The notes under the pieces are model-generated. The model did not search any database. It was not told the DNA's origin and saw nothing but the letters and a program-made list of their open reading frames with translations. Of a stretch of 64,000 bases of DNA, positions 51,777 to 64,000 are shown in pieces. This DNA comes from Bryopsis sp. KO-2023 (Eukaryota; Chlorophyta; Ulvophyceae; Bryopsidales; Bryopsidaceae), in assembly GCA_030272585.1 (NCBI GenBank), contig BSYQ01000008.1, forward strand, positions 2,790,001 to 2,854,000. The letters are read 5' to 3'. Numbering within the stretch: the stretch's first letter is position 1; each line of letters begins with the position of its first letter. The position numbers were made by a program, and so were the translations under genes.

Positions 51777-51923
51777 ATGCAGTTCCAAAACGGCCACGCA
51801 GGGGGCGAGGGGCCTGTTGGTGCAGGAATCCAATGCGGTGACTGCGGGAATCTCTTAGTGCCGATCGAGGGACTCAGGATCACGGACGACGTCCAAGGCG
51901 TGCAAGTGACGATTTGGTTGGGG
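51777..51923 (+). CDS. Possible first exon with a CxxC motif
   Basis: ATG at 51777 followed by 49 GC-rich codons (containing GIQCGDCGNLLVP and GLRITDDVQGVQVTIW) and a GTAAAC donor. CGDC could be half of a zinc ribbon. The phase at the donor (0) does not match the next supported exon of the helicase-RdRP gene (52719, which needs phase 2), so an intervening exon is missing or this is a separate gene. Confidence 0.35.
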
Positions 51924-51965
51924 GTAAACATCCGTCGAGCGAAACTATGCTCCGTCAGCCCGTAA

Positions 51966-52718
51966 CGATGGGGGATCTACTGTCGGAATAAAACACGGGG
52001 TGTTTTCTTGCCCATCGACTCATCGTATTTTTCTTCTGCGCTGGTTCCGACGCCCTGTCCTACCTGTCGTGTTTTCTTTTTAAAAGTTTCTTGAGTGGCT
52101 TCTGTTCCTTGTGGCTCAGCAATCGAATTCAAGTCCATCATGCCTTGTGTCTGTTCAGCAACACGTGAAAAAAAACACCCAAGCAATGCTGGCGTCAAAT
52201 CGAATTTAATAAGAAAGCAATTTAAAAAAAACAGACAAATGTAAATTTGAGGACGAAATGGTGTTTTGCCCTGCAGTTCAAGGGGTCATGCAACATCGTA
52301 CGAATAATGAACAACAGTAGTGACAGCCAATACTGTCCAAAGAGAATGCAGTGCGGGTGAGGATCTTTTTTTTTTCGTTTCTTGCAACGGCACAAAGTAC
52401 AAAGTGCTTTCATCCGAACCTGTTTGATAATCTCTTAAATGAGATTAACCCTTTTTGTTTGACAGCTAAGATAAATAAGCCAGCTAAGAGACGATAAGTT
52501 GCTTTGGCTGATCTTCCCATTCATATGATATGACTGAATTTATATCCAGACAGATACTGTAATTTTGAGAAGATCTTTAGAAACAGGTGCTTTTTTTTCT
52601 TTTTTTTCTTTTTTTTTTGGGGGGGGGGGTGATTTGCTCACATTCCTTGGATTCTGCTGACAAAAGTTGCATGACAAATGTTTGCGTACCTGTATTAAGC
52701 TTTCTCTATATTCTGCAG
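51966..52718. other. Stretch before the first supported helicase-RdRP exon
   Basis: Could hide one or more 5' exons. A minus-strand open frame at 51977-52198 is not supported. A T-run followed by a G-run at 52592-52630 is one of a recurring type. Confidence 0.45.
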
Positions 52719-55700
52719 TGACTGCCGCAAGGATGTTGGCAAATGTATGGTGGGGAATTCGATGGAGGGAGGCCTCTTGGATCACTTTTCCGCCGACAAG
52801 ACGCAGTTCTTAACGCCGTTGGGACAGATCCTGAAGGCAAAAAAATGGTCCACGCTGAAAGAGGACATCAAAAACGCAGGAGTCCTGCTCGTAAAGACCA
52901 AGGAGCTCGTGGAAGAGGTAATTTATTCATTAATTTACTTGTTTATGTATTAATGCATTTATTAATATCTTCTTTTTTTCATTAGTTTTTGGGGGGGTCT
53001 TTGTGTTATATACAGCAGAAAAATGGTACGTGCATAAACATGATAACGCAGGGGGGACAAAAAATGTGACCAATAATATTCTTTTCTTTTCTTTTTTAAT
53101 CAAGGCCAAAATCAAAATATGGTATCAAAATCCTCTATATAATGAAAGGTTGGACATGAGCATCCTCTCTTCGGTTTGTTCAGAAGAACAGCAGACTTTG
53201 GCCGTCAGGGAAAACCAGATAATGCTGAGCGCACATTTCCCCGGGGCTGTGCCCTCCTTTTCTGTTTTCCCCTGGTGCTAGTTCATGCAAATGTGTTTCG
53301 TTGTGGATATATTTAAATATAAACGCACTCCACGGTCCGGAAAAGTCACCATGTCTTTACAACAATCGATTGAATCGCAAACAGGCTGGACGACGGTATC
53401 CTTCCAGAGAAGGCCTGCAAAAATATCCCACGTTCTGCGTGGATATGTCTGCTGGATGTCTGCCTCCAGAAACGCTCCAGCAGCTCACGAAAACACGGAT
53501 GCGAAATTATCAGGTACTGTGGTATATACATGATGGAAGTTTTTCGAAGTCGGGATATCTGTTGGTTAGCTGGCACAGTGCATTCTTGTTGCACGTTTTG
53601 GTCAATGTCTGACGGGCTCCACCTGCTGAAAAGGTTTTCTCCTTTGTAAGTATTGGCTTGATATCGTGGTGGTGGTGCAGTTGGGGAAGCTACAACCCTT
53701 GTGGTGTTTTGAATATAGAAAGCAAAGGAGGCAAAAAAAATAAAAAAAAATCACTCTTACAACAGACAAATTCAGTTTTTGCGTTTCGGATCGATTCTTT
53801 GAACAACACGACATGGGTATACAAGGTGCAAAACCAGACCCACCCCTCCCCCCAATTTTTTTTTTTTTTTTTTCCGCTGAATGTGCATATTGCGGTTCCA
53901 GGAGGAAATGCTACACATGGCATTAATGGAGAATTCGTTAGTATGCCTACCGACGGGGTCCGGAAAAACCTTAATCTCCGCTGCGGCCATACATGCCATG
54001 CTACGTCTGAATCCATGCAAAATTGTGGTGTTCGTTGTGACCAAGAATGCGTTGGTGGAGCAGCAAGCCAGGGTGATCACCACAGAAATCCCTGGAATAA
54101 GGGTCCAAACGTGGTCAGGCCAGCAAGACCCGATCAACCAACGGAAAGCTAAGAAGGTGGGGTTGGGAGGGATGGTATGGGTTTGACACTCGAGGTGGGT
54201 TCTGCTGCTTGTGCGAACGCCGTCAGCAGTCGATGGCCTCTTTCGCATGTCCGCTTGAACCCTGTGCCACGACTGAACCAGTCCTAAGTGTGTTTTTCTG
54301 AATTAGGAGAACCCTCAGCTCAGATGATTTGCTGTTTTGTTTGTGTGCTGGAGCTTCGACCCAGAGGATTTGCAGTAGAATTGCATACCTAGCTTTTATT
54401 TTCGTAATGATTGTGCGCCAATTCATTTTGACCGTAGAAAATGGTGGAATCTTGCTTGGGGCCGCTGCTCCTTTTAAACTACAGAATTTAGCGAAGATTT
54501 AGTTTGTCTTTTTCTTTTTAATATTGTGTGTGTGCGTGGTGGTACTGTGGGCCGCTCTGAAAGCCATTGTGATTGGGTTTCGCTTTTATTCAGGCGCTGG
54601 CAAAATTTGAGCTCGATGTGTTGGTATGCACGTCGCAAATTCTGGTAAATCGGCTGGAACATGACTCCATCCGTGTGGAGGACATATGCTTGTTGGTGCT
54701 GGACGAAGCCCACAACGCAAATAAAGACGACCCAATGACTAAAGTCATAAAACAAGCCACCAGGAGCGACGTCCAGCCTGGATACAGACCTCTAATTATG
54801 GGAATGACTGCCACGCCCATGGAAACCCCGAAGAGAGAATTCATAATGGGGGACCTGTTCAGCGCATGCCAGCGGGTGAGGTGCCATGCTCGGTATCCTC
54901 TCGTCAATGACCCCTTCGAAAATGGAATCAACAAAACCAGAAACTGGGTTCTGGCGCCCCCGGCAGAAGGCAAGGAGCAGGATTTCAAAGTGCATCTCCT
55001 GAACTACATGCACAAAGTTTGGGAGTGTGGCAGCACCATCATCCAAGCGCTCGAGCAGCCGGAAATCGAAAGCGAGATGAGGGGCTGCATAGAGACTCTC
55101 TCGGACACGAACAAGTTCCGGGGGTGTCTGCGCAAGCTGTTCAAGGCTCTGGGCGAAATGAAGGGTGCGAACATCGATTCCAGGGGGGAAAACGCCAGGC
55201 GGAAGACGGGGCTCATCGATTCAGCGACGGCTTGGTTGGGTCATTTTCTGCAAGTTTTGGCTGTGATGGAGGTGAACGAGATCGTCGGGTGGTCCATTGC
55301 ACAAGGGGTAATGAAAAACGTCCTTCAAGATGTTCAAGACCCCAAGACTATGCTCGATACGCAGAGGAAAAGCTTGTTGATGCCTGGCAATCGCCGAGAT
55401 TATATTCGGGACATGGCCGATGAAGTTGCCAAGGCAGACGAGACGTTCCAGCAGCACAGGTCGGGCTCCAGAACAAAATTGGGGGGGGGGGGGGAGTCTC
55501 CATGATTTGGTTTTTGCAGCACAGCAACACACAGTTGCTGAACTTTTGGTTTGGAAAAAAAAAAAATGGGCGTGAATTGTATTGACAGAGGCTACTAAAT
55601 TTCTGTTTTTGAATAATTTAGGTCGACAAAACTTGCGATTAGTATATTTCCATTGAACGTTTGGTTTGAAAAGTTGACCAAAAAATGAACAGAAATGGAT

Positions 55701-58700
55701 TGATATCAAAAGATAAAATCAATTAATATTTAATGAGAAGGAAGTAGTCAAATATTTAACAATTAAGTTTCGTACGTCTCATCGATCAGGCTTCATTGAT
55801 TGGTGTTTGAATGTATGTCAGACTGTCTGCTCGCTGCAAGCTGTTGATCGAGATTCTGCTGCACCACATCCAGACCAACCAGAGCACCGACGATGGTGCA
55901 AGGATTCTGGTGTTTGTCGACATGAGGAGGACTGCCAAAAAATTGCACGATTGCTTGAACAAACACGAGTCAATATTCAAGCATTTGAACCCACAGGTAA
56001 GCGGGAAGCAATAATACAAAAGAAAAGAAAGGGAAGGGGAAAAAAAGCACAGAATTCGTAGTCGAGCAAATGTCGAGCGAATAGAGAAAGGGATGTCATG
56101 GTTTCCTGTTTCGAATGCCGATTTGCATGTTCTTCGTTGAATCGGATCGATCGGAGGCCTTTCTTTTTCTGAGATGGGGTGATATGGTAAGGCATCAGTC
56201 TTTGTGCATGTGTTTTTGAGCGACCATACTCAGGTGTAAAAAAAAGGTTCCAGATTCCAGACGTGCAATCAGTAACGTCAACATCAATTGTTGCATGTGG
56301 GGGTCCAGATCGAATCCACACTTTCAAAAGCAGCAAGGAAGGTACTAAGTGTGTGGGGGGTACTAATTCTTTGCTTGATGTTTCGTCCAGGTTCTGGTGG
56401 GTCAAGGCATCCAAGGTGACGGCCTGTCATGGGCCGAACAGAGCGAAATTCTGAAATCGTTCGACTTGGGAATCACCAAGTTACTGATCGCGACGACTGT
56501 TCTGGAAGAAGGGCTGGACGTCCCGAAATGCAATCTGGTGGTGCGATTTCAAGCGCCGGGCACCTATGGAGCCTTCGTCCAAAGCAGAGGGAGAGCCTGT
56601 CGAGGGGAAAACGGCGAATTCCGAATCATCTGCAAGACTCAGAGGGAGCAGGAGATGCAGTTCGAGTTCGCCGCGATCGAAGCGGAGCTTTTGGCTGCCA
56701 TGAAGCAGTACATGCGAGAGCACCCGCCGACGCAGGATGTCTCTTTCACGAGGCAAGTTTTGGATATGAGGGCAGATTTCGACAGGCAGGACTACAAGGT
56801 CCGGCTCGAATGTGGCAGTGACAGCAACAGCTCATCGGATGCGGAGGAAAGCGACGACGAGGATATCAAGGTGGGGGAATGCACCGACATGAAACAACCG
56901 AGATGCCCAACTTGCATGTCACACATGCCCAACTTTCATTCGATATAAACAGTAAAAAAGGAGTAAGAATCGAAATGAAATGGTGTTTATACTCGGATTA
57001 CGACCAAATGTGGCGTCGCGGAGGACCGTATCGAAGTGTCAGGTGGATGAACTCAATTGTGCATGGTGAACTCAAGATGCATGTTGCATGTGCTGGGGGC
57101 ATGCAGGATCTGTTGAATTTTCTGGATGTTCAAGAGGGCGAACTGGTCACCGGGAATGCCGCACTCCTGGACGAATTCGACAATGACCAGATGGTGGTGA
57201 GCCTGCAATGCATCAGCACAGAAGTTGCTCCCAACATCAACTTACGGCAGAGGGTGGAGGACATATTCAAGTCCGTCGCCCAAGTGATCGACTGGGTTCC
57301 TGTAAAACTTCCCACACCGTCGAGAAAGCTGCGAACAGAAGACCACCCGAGATGCAGGCTTGTTCCGGTGGAGGATCTGGACATAGATGACCCCCAGCAG
57401 TTTGAGAAGTTCTGCATCGAGCGAGCGTTGGCGACCTCGACCAGGGGGAGATTCTGGATGTCGTTCGAAAAGTCGGTCATGCCGGAGAGCTCCTCGATCA
57501 GGTTGGAGGTGGCCAAGCTGAAAATCGGATCGTGGTTCAGTCATCACCAGTTCTTGTACTTGAGTGAGAAGGGCCGGACCTGCAGGTATGCATCAATAAA
57601 ATAAAAAATAAAAACAATACATCGATTACAATGAAAGCGTGTTTTCTCCCTCACACTGGAGGGGAAGAAAATTGAACAAGCAGCGAACCTCACTTTTTCT
57701 CCAAAGCCGCACCGGGGGTTCAAACGCTCCAGTACAGCTTTTTCCACAGTTTGCATCTAAAGCTGCTTTCTCTGTCCAGGGAATTCATAGGGATGGTGTA
57801 GATCTTCCTGTCTGTCGGGAGTTGAATGGCTGTGGTTGCGTTGTCAGACTGCAGGTGGATTGTGCCAGGAAGTTCATGACGATCACCTACGACACCATTC
57901 ACTCCATTGAATGGTCCTTCGACGAGTTGCACTACTTCATAGTGGTCACCCGAGACGATGCCATGAGGGATGTGAGTGCCTAAAAAAATGCAGTCTTGTT
58001 TTTTTATGGTACAGTACGTACTTGTAATGTGAAGTGAACCACTGCACAGTACGTAACTTGTACTGTAATGTGAAGCACTGTACAGTACAGTACAGTACAA
58101 TACAGTACAGCAGTGCAGTTGTACTTGTACTGTACTGTGTACAGTACTGTATTGCACCCACTGTGGTCTCTTCTATTTTGCGGGGGGGGTTTTAACAGCA
58201 GAATTTTTTGCTGAACTTTTTGTTTTTTTGCCAGGATGATATGGATGGAGTGGGAACGGTGTCGATTTACTTCACGTTGAAGAACCCTCCTCGGCTTCTG
58301 GACATCTCTTCTGGACCTGCGAATGCCAAGAGAGTCACCCACTTCGGACGAGTTCCAGATGATGTCGGCAACGTCTTCGGTCATTGTCTGACATATCAAC
58401 TCGACATACCGAATCCGCACGATAAAACGGAAAGGCACGCGTTCGAGTCCAGCATCACCAAGTGTCTGGACATGCTGACCAAAAACGATAAAGAAGTTTT
58501 CTATACGTCGCTGCATCCTCAGAAGTATCCAACCCACCCCCTACCGGGACCGGGCGATGGAATCGACAAAGAGTGCATTTATCATGAGGACAGAGAGGTA
58601 CCGTGCACTTTCTCAGCCTCTTTTTTTTTTCAGTCGTTTTTTTTTCAGTCTTTCTTTTTCTTCTCTTTTCTTTCCTTTTTTTTTCAGTCGTCTTTTTTCT

Positions 58701-61700
58701 TTCTTTTTAAATGAATTTTGGAGCTAGATAATGTGTACAATAAGAAGTTTTTCATTGCAATCCTTCCTCTTTTTCGATGCGGAAAAAAGCTGGAGGGGGG
58801 CGCCTCCAGAATTCGGATGGTTCATAAAGCAAGCCCCCGAATCACGTTATATAAGAGTGTGGTTCCCCTCTTTCCCCTTTTTTGTGGAGCTCAGCCCCCT
58901 GAGTCGGACAAAATCGACACTTTATATCTGTGTGTGTGTTTTTTGAAACAAAAGGTGAACTATGCTTGGAGATGCCTCACCGGATGTCAAGGCTTTGTTC
59001 GGGAGAGATTCACGGACAAATTTTTCCAACAGTTGAACAAACTCTCCAAAGAAGATGTGGCCGCGTTGCTGTACAAGATGGTGGGGCCTCTGGACGGAGG
59101 CTTGTTTCTGAAACCCCACGAGTTGATATTGCAGATTCTGGAAGGGGGGAACCACAAACTGAGGATGGATTGTGAGGGCATCGAACAGCATGCCATCGTG
59201 AAAAGAGTCGCCATCACCCCCACCCGATTGCTGTTTTTCCCTCCGGATCTTATGCAGGTAAGCTTTCACAAGCCGACGAAAAAAGCAAAACTGTGTTGAA
59301 TTCGTGCAACACAGCCACCCACATCTATTAGTAGCATTACTCAACAAAAAACAGTTGGGTGGGATGACACCCCCACACCCTCCCAACAAACTGCGATGCC
59401 ATATTTTTTTTAAAGAAAAGTAAGTATATATATATATATGTATATATATACATGCATACAGTAACGGTGAAAAGGTATGGTATCTCGGTTGATTACCAGT
59501 GGGGAGGCAGGCACCCTTCCCCATGAAACTTTCAGTCTCGATGTTTGAAAAAAACGATAAAAACAATCATAACATCTGTTTTTTTTTTTTTTTTCCCCTT
59601 TTTTTTCTGCCATCCTTTTTTCTTTTTTGCTCTCCAGACGAACAGGGTGCTGTCTGACCATCAGACGGATAACTTCTTGAGGGTAAACATCAGGGATGAA
59701 ACCATGGAAAACCTGACCTCGATATTCGGAGAACTGGGAGAGTTGGTCGGACGAGTAGGAACTGTCATGCGAGAAGGAATCGACATAGCTGACACGCATT
59801 ACGATTATCTGGCCTCGTCCAACAGTCAAATGAGAAGTCATTCTTGTTGGTTTGTGGAAGAGAATGGCTTGGCTAAGGATGGAACTGCAGACATCATTCG
59901 AAGAAGCATGGGGGAGTTGGGAGGTGAGTCCTGCAAATAAGTACATATATCTCTACGAATTTTGCAGAGATATATGTATTTATTGAAAGAATTTTTCACA
60001 CAAGGTCAAACACCATAGTGCAGCCCGTTCATGGAACTGTGTTACAGGCTGATATATGTGTATGTGTGAATGAATGTTTAATTTACGTTAGGCAAACTTG
60101 CCCAACGAAGGCCGTCCATAACGAGGTGATTTAGCCATGCCCTTAGTAATATATATATATGTATGTATGTGTGTGTGCGTGTATATATCTGTGCATATCT
60201 TCGATGAATAACCCAACCGGACAATAATTAGTCATGTATTGTGTCAATATCGGGATAGAAGTGTGTCCCCCCCGTCATGTTGGGCAGCAGGGTTTCAATA
60301 TGAGAAAATACTGTTGGTTTTATGTTTTTTTCTTCTTCTGTGTTTTTTGGTTTGTCACCTTGATGTGGTGGTCTGCCTTTTTTTTGGTCCAGCCATCCGT
60401 AACGTTGCAACCTACGTGTCGAGAATGGGCCAAGGTTTCTCGACGTCGTTTCGAACGATCGATGCAGAAGACGTCGTGGTGTTGGATGATGTGGAGCAGG
60501 GGGAGTATGTTTTCTCCGATGGCATCGGGAAAATACCTGTCCAAATCGCTGAAGAGGTTGGTGGTGCAAGTGTGGAAAAAAAATTGAAAAAGATTCTCTT
60601 CTCATTTCTCTTTTTGTTTTTCTTCTTTTTTCTTTCGCAAAGAAAGAAGAAAAAAAAAAAAAGATTTTCGACAGAACTTGACAAAATTTTCTCGCACAGA
60701 GGTTTTTCCGCTCGTTCGAAACAAAATTTTTCTTCTTTTTTCTTTTGCAAAAAAAGAAAAAAAAAAGATTTTCGACAGAACTGGACAAAATTCTCTCGCA
60801 CAGAGTTTTTTCCACTCGTTCGAAACATGGCCCCCCAGATGCCGAACGAAGCTTTTATCCTTGATGCACGATTGATGGGAAAGCTTTGTTTTATATGGAG
60901 TTTCATTTAATGAGATATAAATAACACGACCAAATGTACTTTTTGGAGCTCTTAAGGAAGTATCTTTCACACGTTCGATTTCTTTTATCTGTGTATGTAT
61001 ATCCATCGAGTGTCCAGCCCTGGTTTGGTTGTGCATTTTTTTTTTTGAAGATTTCTGCTGCGATCCATTTACCGTTTCCTCCATCAGCTTTCCAAATACG
61101 TTTGGGGGGTTGCAAAGGCGTCGTTGCGATCGACCCCTCGTGTCAGCCAGGGAAAGTGTTCGTTCGACAGAGCATGAAAAAGTACGAATCAGACCATAAC
61201 TACGTGGAGGTTCTAGAGCGATCCAGGCCATCGCCGCTGCATTTGAACCAACAGGTGCGTGGTGGTGTCGTTTTTTTTTTTTTCCTTTGAAAAATTCGAG
61301 TTTTGCGTTTGGCCGATTCCCATTGACAGCAAGATTGCTGATCTGTTAGCAAAACGGAATCAAAGATAATTGAATTTGTTATGAGAATCGAGTTTGATGG
61401 GGTTCCATAAGAGAGGTTGAAAAAGAAACCAAAAAAAAACAGCTTGATTTTTAAGCAGAATGCGATGAGCGACACCACTTTTTGATACAGGTATGAGTCA
61501 ACATAGCTCATTCTTTCCTTCTTGTTATTTTTCTTTCAACTTTTTTATTTTGTTTTGGTGGTGGTGGGGGGATTTGCAGATCATCATGCTTCTGAACAAC
61601 ATCGGAGTTTCGGACGACGTGTTTCTGGATTTGATGAGATTTCAAATCAATTTGCTTTCATCCATGTTTATCAATGAATCGGATGCGAAAGCGAACATCA

Positions 61701-63620
61701 AAAGCATCTGCCCTTTCATCCACTGGGACTCTTTCGAAAAAGCTCGCATTCAAATCACCACGGAGCGGTTTCTGAGGAGCGTCATGATGGCAAGATACAA
61801 GTAAAAACCAGATGATTTTCTATTTTTTTATTTTTTTTTACTTTCCATGAGAATTTGCAAGAAGCGATAACGCCCGTGGTGGGGTAGTAGTCAAGACAAA
61901 CCTGAAATTTATTATTCTATTTTTTTCCCCAATTATCTTAACTCCATTCTATAGCGCTTTTCCTTCAGGAAAAAATCAAGTGGATTCCAGGGATGACACA
62001 CCTCCCTCTCTTTCGTTTTGATCAACTTTTTTTTTAAAGAGTTTTACTCACTTTATTTCATTTTCGCTCACTTCCCTGGCTGCGGGGGCTCTTTCCTGAT
62101 TTTGAACTAATCGTTTTTTTCTACCTTCCCACTTGGAATCAGGAGCAGCATGAGGGATTTGGTCGAGAAATCCAAGGTGCCGATCCATCCGGACGAAGCT
62201 AGGGTGCTTCTGGGGGTGATGGATGAAACGGGCATCTTGCAGTATGGCCAGGTCTTCATCCAAATTTCAAAAACTCTTTCGGAGGATCTGGGGGAGAAGA
62301 GAATCATCCAGAGGAAGGTGGTCATCTCTAAAAACCCATGCTTGCATCCGGGGGACATTCGGACTTTCGACGCCGTTGATGTTCCACAGTTGTATCACAT
62401 GGTCGATGTGGTGGTCTTCCCCAAAGTGAGTCGGGTTGAACCGTTGAATTCAGCACGTTTAAAACCTCATCTAGAGGGGTTTTTTGAGGGTTTTTTTTTT
62501 TTCTGCTGGTATGCTATATCTTGTCCTTTTCACATTCACCCACCTGAGAGGATTCACAGCACCCCCCCAACTTCCAGAGACAGGCGTGGGGATGCGAATG
62601 TATGCAAACTTCGAGAAAAAAAAAATCAAAGACTATGGGTTGCTAGGGATAACGCTGAAATTTGAAGGAAACGACGAAAAAAAAAAAACCCAAAAAAACT
62701 GGGCAATGGTTATTAAAAAGATGCGTGGTACGGTTTTGAAGTGAGCACCGTTTCTTCTTTTTTTTCTTTTTTTCCCTCCACAGATTGGTCCCAGACCTCA
62801 CCCAAACGAGCTTTCGGGGTCAGATCTTGATGGGGACAAGTATCACTGCATGTGGCATGAAAAGCTTATTCCGACTCTCCCCAATAAGGAGCCGATGAGC
62901 TACCCTAAGGACCCCAAAAAGGAACTGTCGCATGCTCCAGGCGTGAAAGACATGATCGACCACATGTGCGAATACATCGAATCGGACACCCTCGGGCAAA
63001 TCGACAACACCCACCTCGCCTTGGCGGATCAATTGGGGCTGGAAAGCAGTGAGTGCATCGAACTGGCCATGAAACACTCCAAGGTGAGTTGCGATCGCCT
63101 GTTCCTGGGGGAGGGTTATCCTGCTTGTTTTTTTTGGCGAGGACTTCCCTCCCCTCAAAAAAAATAAAAATAAAAATAATAAAAATAATAGTAATAGTAA
63201 TAGTAATAGAATGTTTTCGTTTTCTGGTTCGAACCCCCCCCATAAAGTTTGCCCATTAGGCCAATTTTCTTTTTTCAAATTTCCTGCTGAGTGTCTGGCG
63301 GACATGCAGGCTTCTCTCCTTATGATGCTAATCTCGAAGTTTAGTTTATGAAAGATTGTTTTAAAACTAAGAAAAAAAGTAAATATATTGAAATGGTGTT
63401 TTTTCTTTTTTTTTTTCAACTCAGGCTGTGGATGCGCCCAAGACCGGGAACTGGCAAAAGATCGAAAAAGAGGTGAAGGAATTGCTGACAAGGTATCCGG
63501 ACTTCATGATGAAAACCGACAAGCCCTCCTATCCGTCAGAAAAAGTGCTGGGGAAAATGTTCCGAGAATGCAACAAGTACATGAGCTTCTGCGAATCGCC
63601 CCATGGATTCCAGGCAGGAG
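52719..63620 (+). CDS. Dicer-like DEAH helicase fused to RNA-dependent RNA polymerase (3' end outside window)
   Basis: Makes double-stranded RNA from RNA templates in RNA silencing, with a helicase arm. N-terminal exons 52719-52917, 53105 to about 53260 and about 53300-53513 are less certain. From 53902 the phases are consistent: 53902-54156, 54594-55459, 55822-55996, 56391-56870, 57107-57585, 57791-57971, 58235-58597, 58955-59257, 59638-59923, 60393-60556, 61051-61254, 61580-61800, 62143-62425, 62784-63083 and 63425-63620, about 1585 codons. Helicase motifs: RNYQEEML, PTGSGKT, LVLDEAH, MGMTATP, ATTVLEEGLDVP and QSRGRACR, as in Dicer and RIG-I-like enzymes. RdRP motifs: FLRVNIRDE, SSNSQMRSH, RMGQGFS, FSDGIGKIP, PPSAFQIRLGGCKG, LGVMDETGILQYGQVF, SGSDLDGDKY (catalytic DLDGD at 62823-62837) and AVDAPKTG. 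The order matches the helicase-RdRP proteins of Dictyostelium and Phytophthora. No RNase III or PAZ domain is seen. The start of exon 57107 could lie slightly upstream. Confidence 0.93.
58005..58160 (+). repeat. GTAC-rich tandem and inverted repeat in an RdRP intron
   Basis: Runs of TACAGTAC and GTACTGTA plus AAGTGAACCACTGCACAGTACG-type units cause strong self-complementarity. It could form a hairpin in the pre-mRNA. Confidence 0.88.
60620..60830 (+). repeat. Tandem duplication with internal hairpins in an RdRP intron
   Basis: Two units of about 105 bp, each with a pyrimidine tract, GCAAA, a purine tract (self-pairing CTTCTTT/AAAGAAG), then GATTTTCGACAGAACT and CTCGTTCGAAACA. The second unit differs at several positions. 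Confidence 0.88.
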
Positions 63621-64000
63621 GTGAGCTGCTGTTGCAAGTATCAGCCAGTGCCATGCGTATTTGCAGTTGTTTGTCGAAACGAATGCCACAGGAACAAAAA
63701 AGTTTTTCATCGAAAAATGACCAGCAAGATCAAAGAATTTTCAGAAAAATAGGGAGAATTTTATTTTATTTTTGGATCAATCTAACAGTCAACATAGGAT
63801 GCAATGCGGTGATGGACCTATGAACATCCAATATTTTGATTTACCCGAAAGGGATTAAGAAAGAATGTAAAACACCTCCAAGTTAAAAAAAATAATTAAA
63901 AAAATCATCCGATCAATTTTTTTTCCCTTTTTTTTCTTCACGAGGTGCACCACATCGATGCTGAAAACCCTCTTTTCTGTTTTTTTTTTTCTTTTTCGAT
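63621..64000 (+). other. Intron or 3' region of the RdRP gene, no further exon recognised
   Basis: T-rich and A-rich. The donor at 63621 implies at least one more exon; pyrimidine tracts near 63920-64000 look like an approaching acceptor. The C-terminal RdRP segment is expected outside the window. Confidence 0.5.

Noticed and set aside
52719-63620. Possibility that this gene is Dicer itself
   Set aside because: No RNase III or PAZ motifs follow the helicase; an RdRP with SGSDLDGDKY follows instead.

Overview
The window is nuclear DNA from an intron-rich protist. Real genes are broken by many short GT-AG introns whose sense strand is strongly T-rich or pyrimidine-rich, exons are clearly more GC-rich than introns, and homopolymer runs are everywhere. 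The only structural RNA gene is an elongator tRNA-Met with a 16-nt intron. A helicase fused to an RNA-dependent RNA polymerase, together with a TKL-type kinase, fits an amoebozoan (dictyostelid or myxogastrid relative) best. A stramenopile is the main alternative, because oomycetes also carry this fusion. The host assignment is inference.

Layout. (1) 1-13967 is a giant imperfect palindrome. The arms are about 4.9 kb and 7.0 kb, with a 2.0 kb spacer, and the tRNA-Met gene lies at each outer end (the left one is cut by the window edge). Each arm has an intact four-exon gene for a 261-residue secreted Ala-rich, Cys-containing protein. The right arm has about 2.16 kb extra. The spacer has the 3' part of a broken gene. 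(2) 15.4-19.1 kb, minus strand: an ankyrin-repeat gene 3' part and a small secreted Pro/Gly-rich protein gene (gene A, intact copy). (3) 21.3-27.9 kb, minus strand: a nine-exon gene for a 1285-residue TKL-like kinase, resolved completely and consistent in phase. (4) 28.7-34.4 kb, minus strand: cytosolic-type arginyl-tRNA synthetase, 13 exons resolved. (5) 34.95-49.4 kb: a second, older inverted duplication with arms of about 5.6 kb. It carries two pseudogene copies of gene A with shared lesions, two diverged intact copies of a short secreted or anchored coiled-coil gene, and a pogo-like TIR element in the spacer. (6) 49.4-52.7 kb: tandem repeats and sparse candidate exons. (7) 52.7 kb to beyond the window end, plus strand: the DEAH helicase-RdRP fusion gene, at least 17 exons.

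How the parts may relate. The kinase and the synthetase are ordinary single-copy genes. The two palindromes hold lineage-specific secreted-protein genes that were duplicated in head-to-head arrangement. The helicase-RdRP is the RNA-silencing amplifier type known from Dictyostelium and Phytophthora. Transcription through either palindrome would make long hairpin RNA, so silencing of the neighbouring repeats is a testable idea, but nothing in the sequence proves it.
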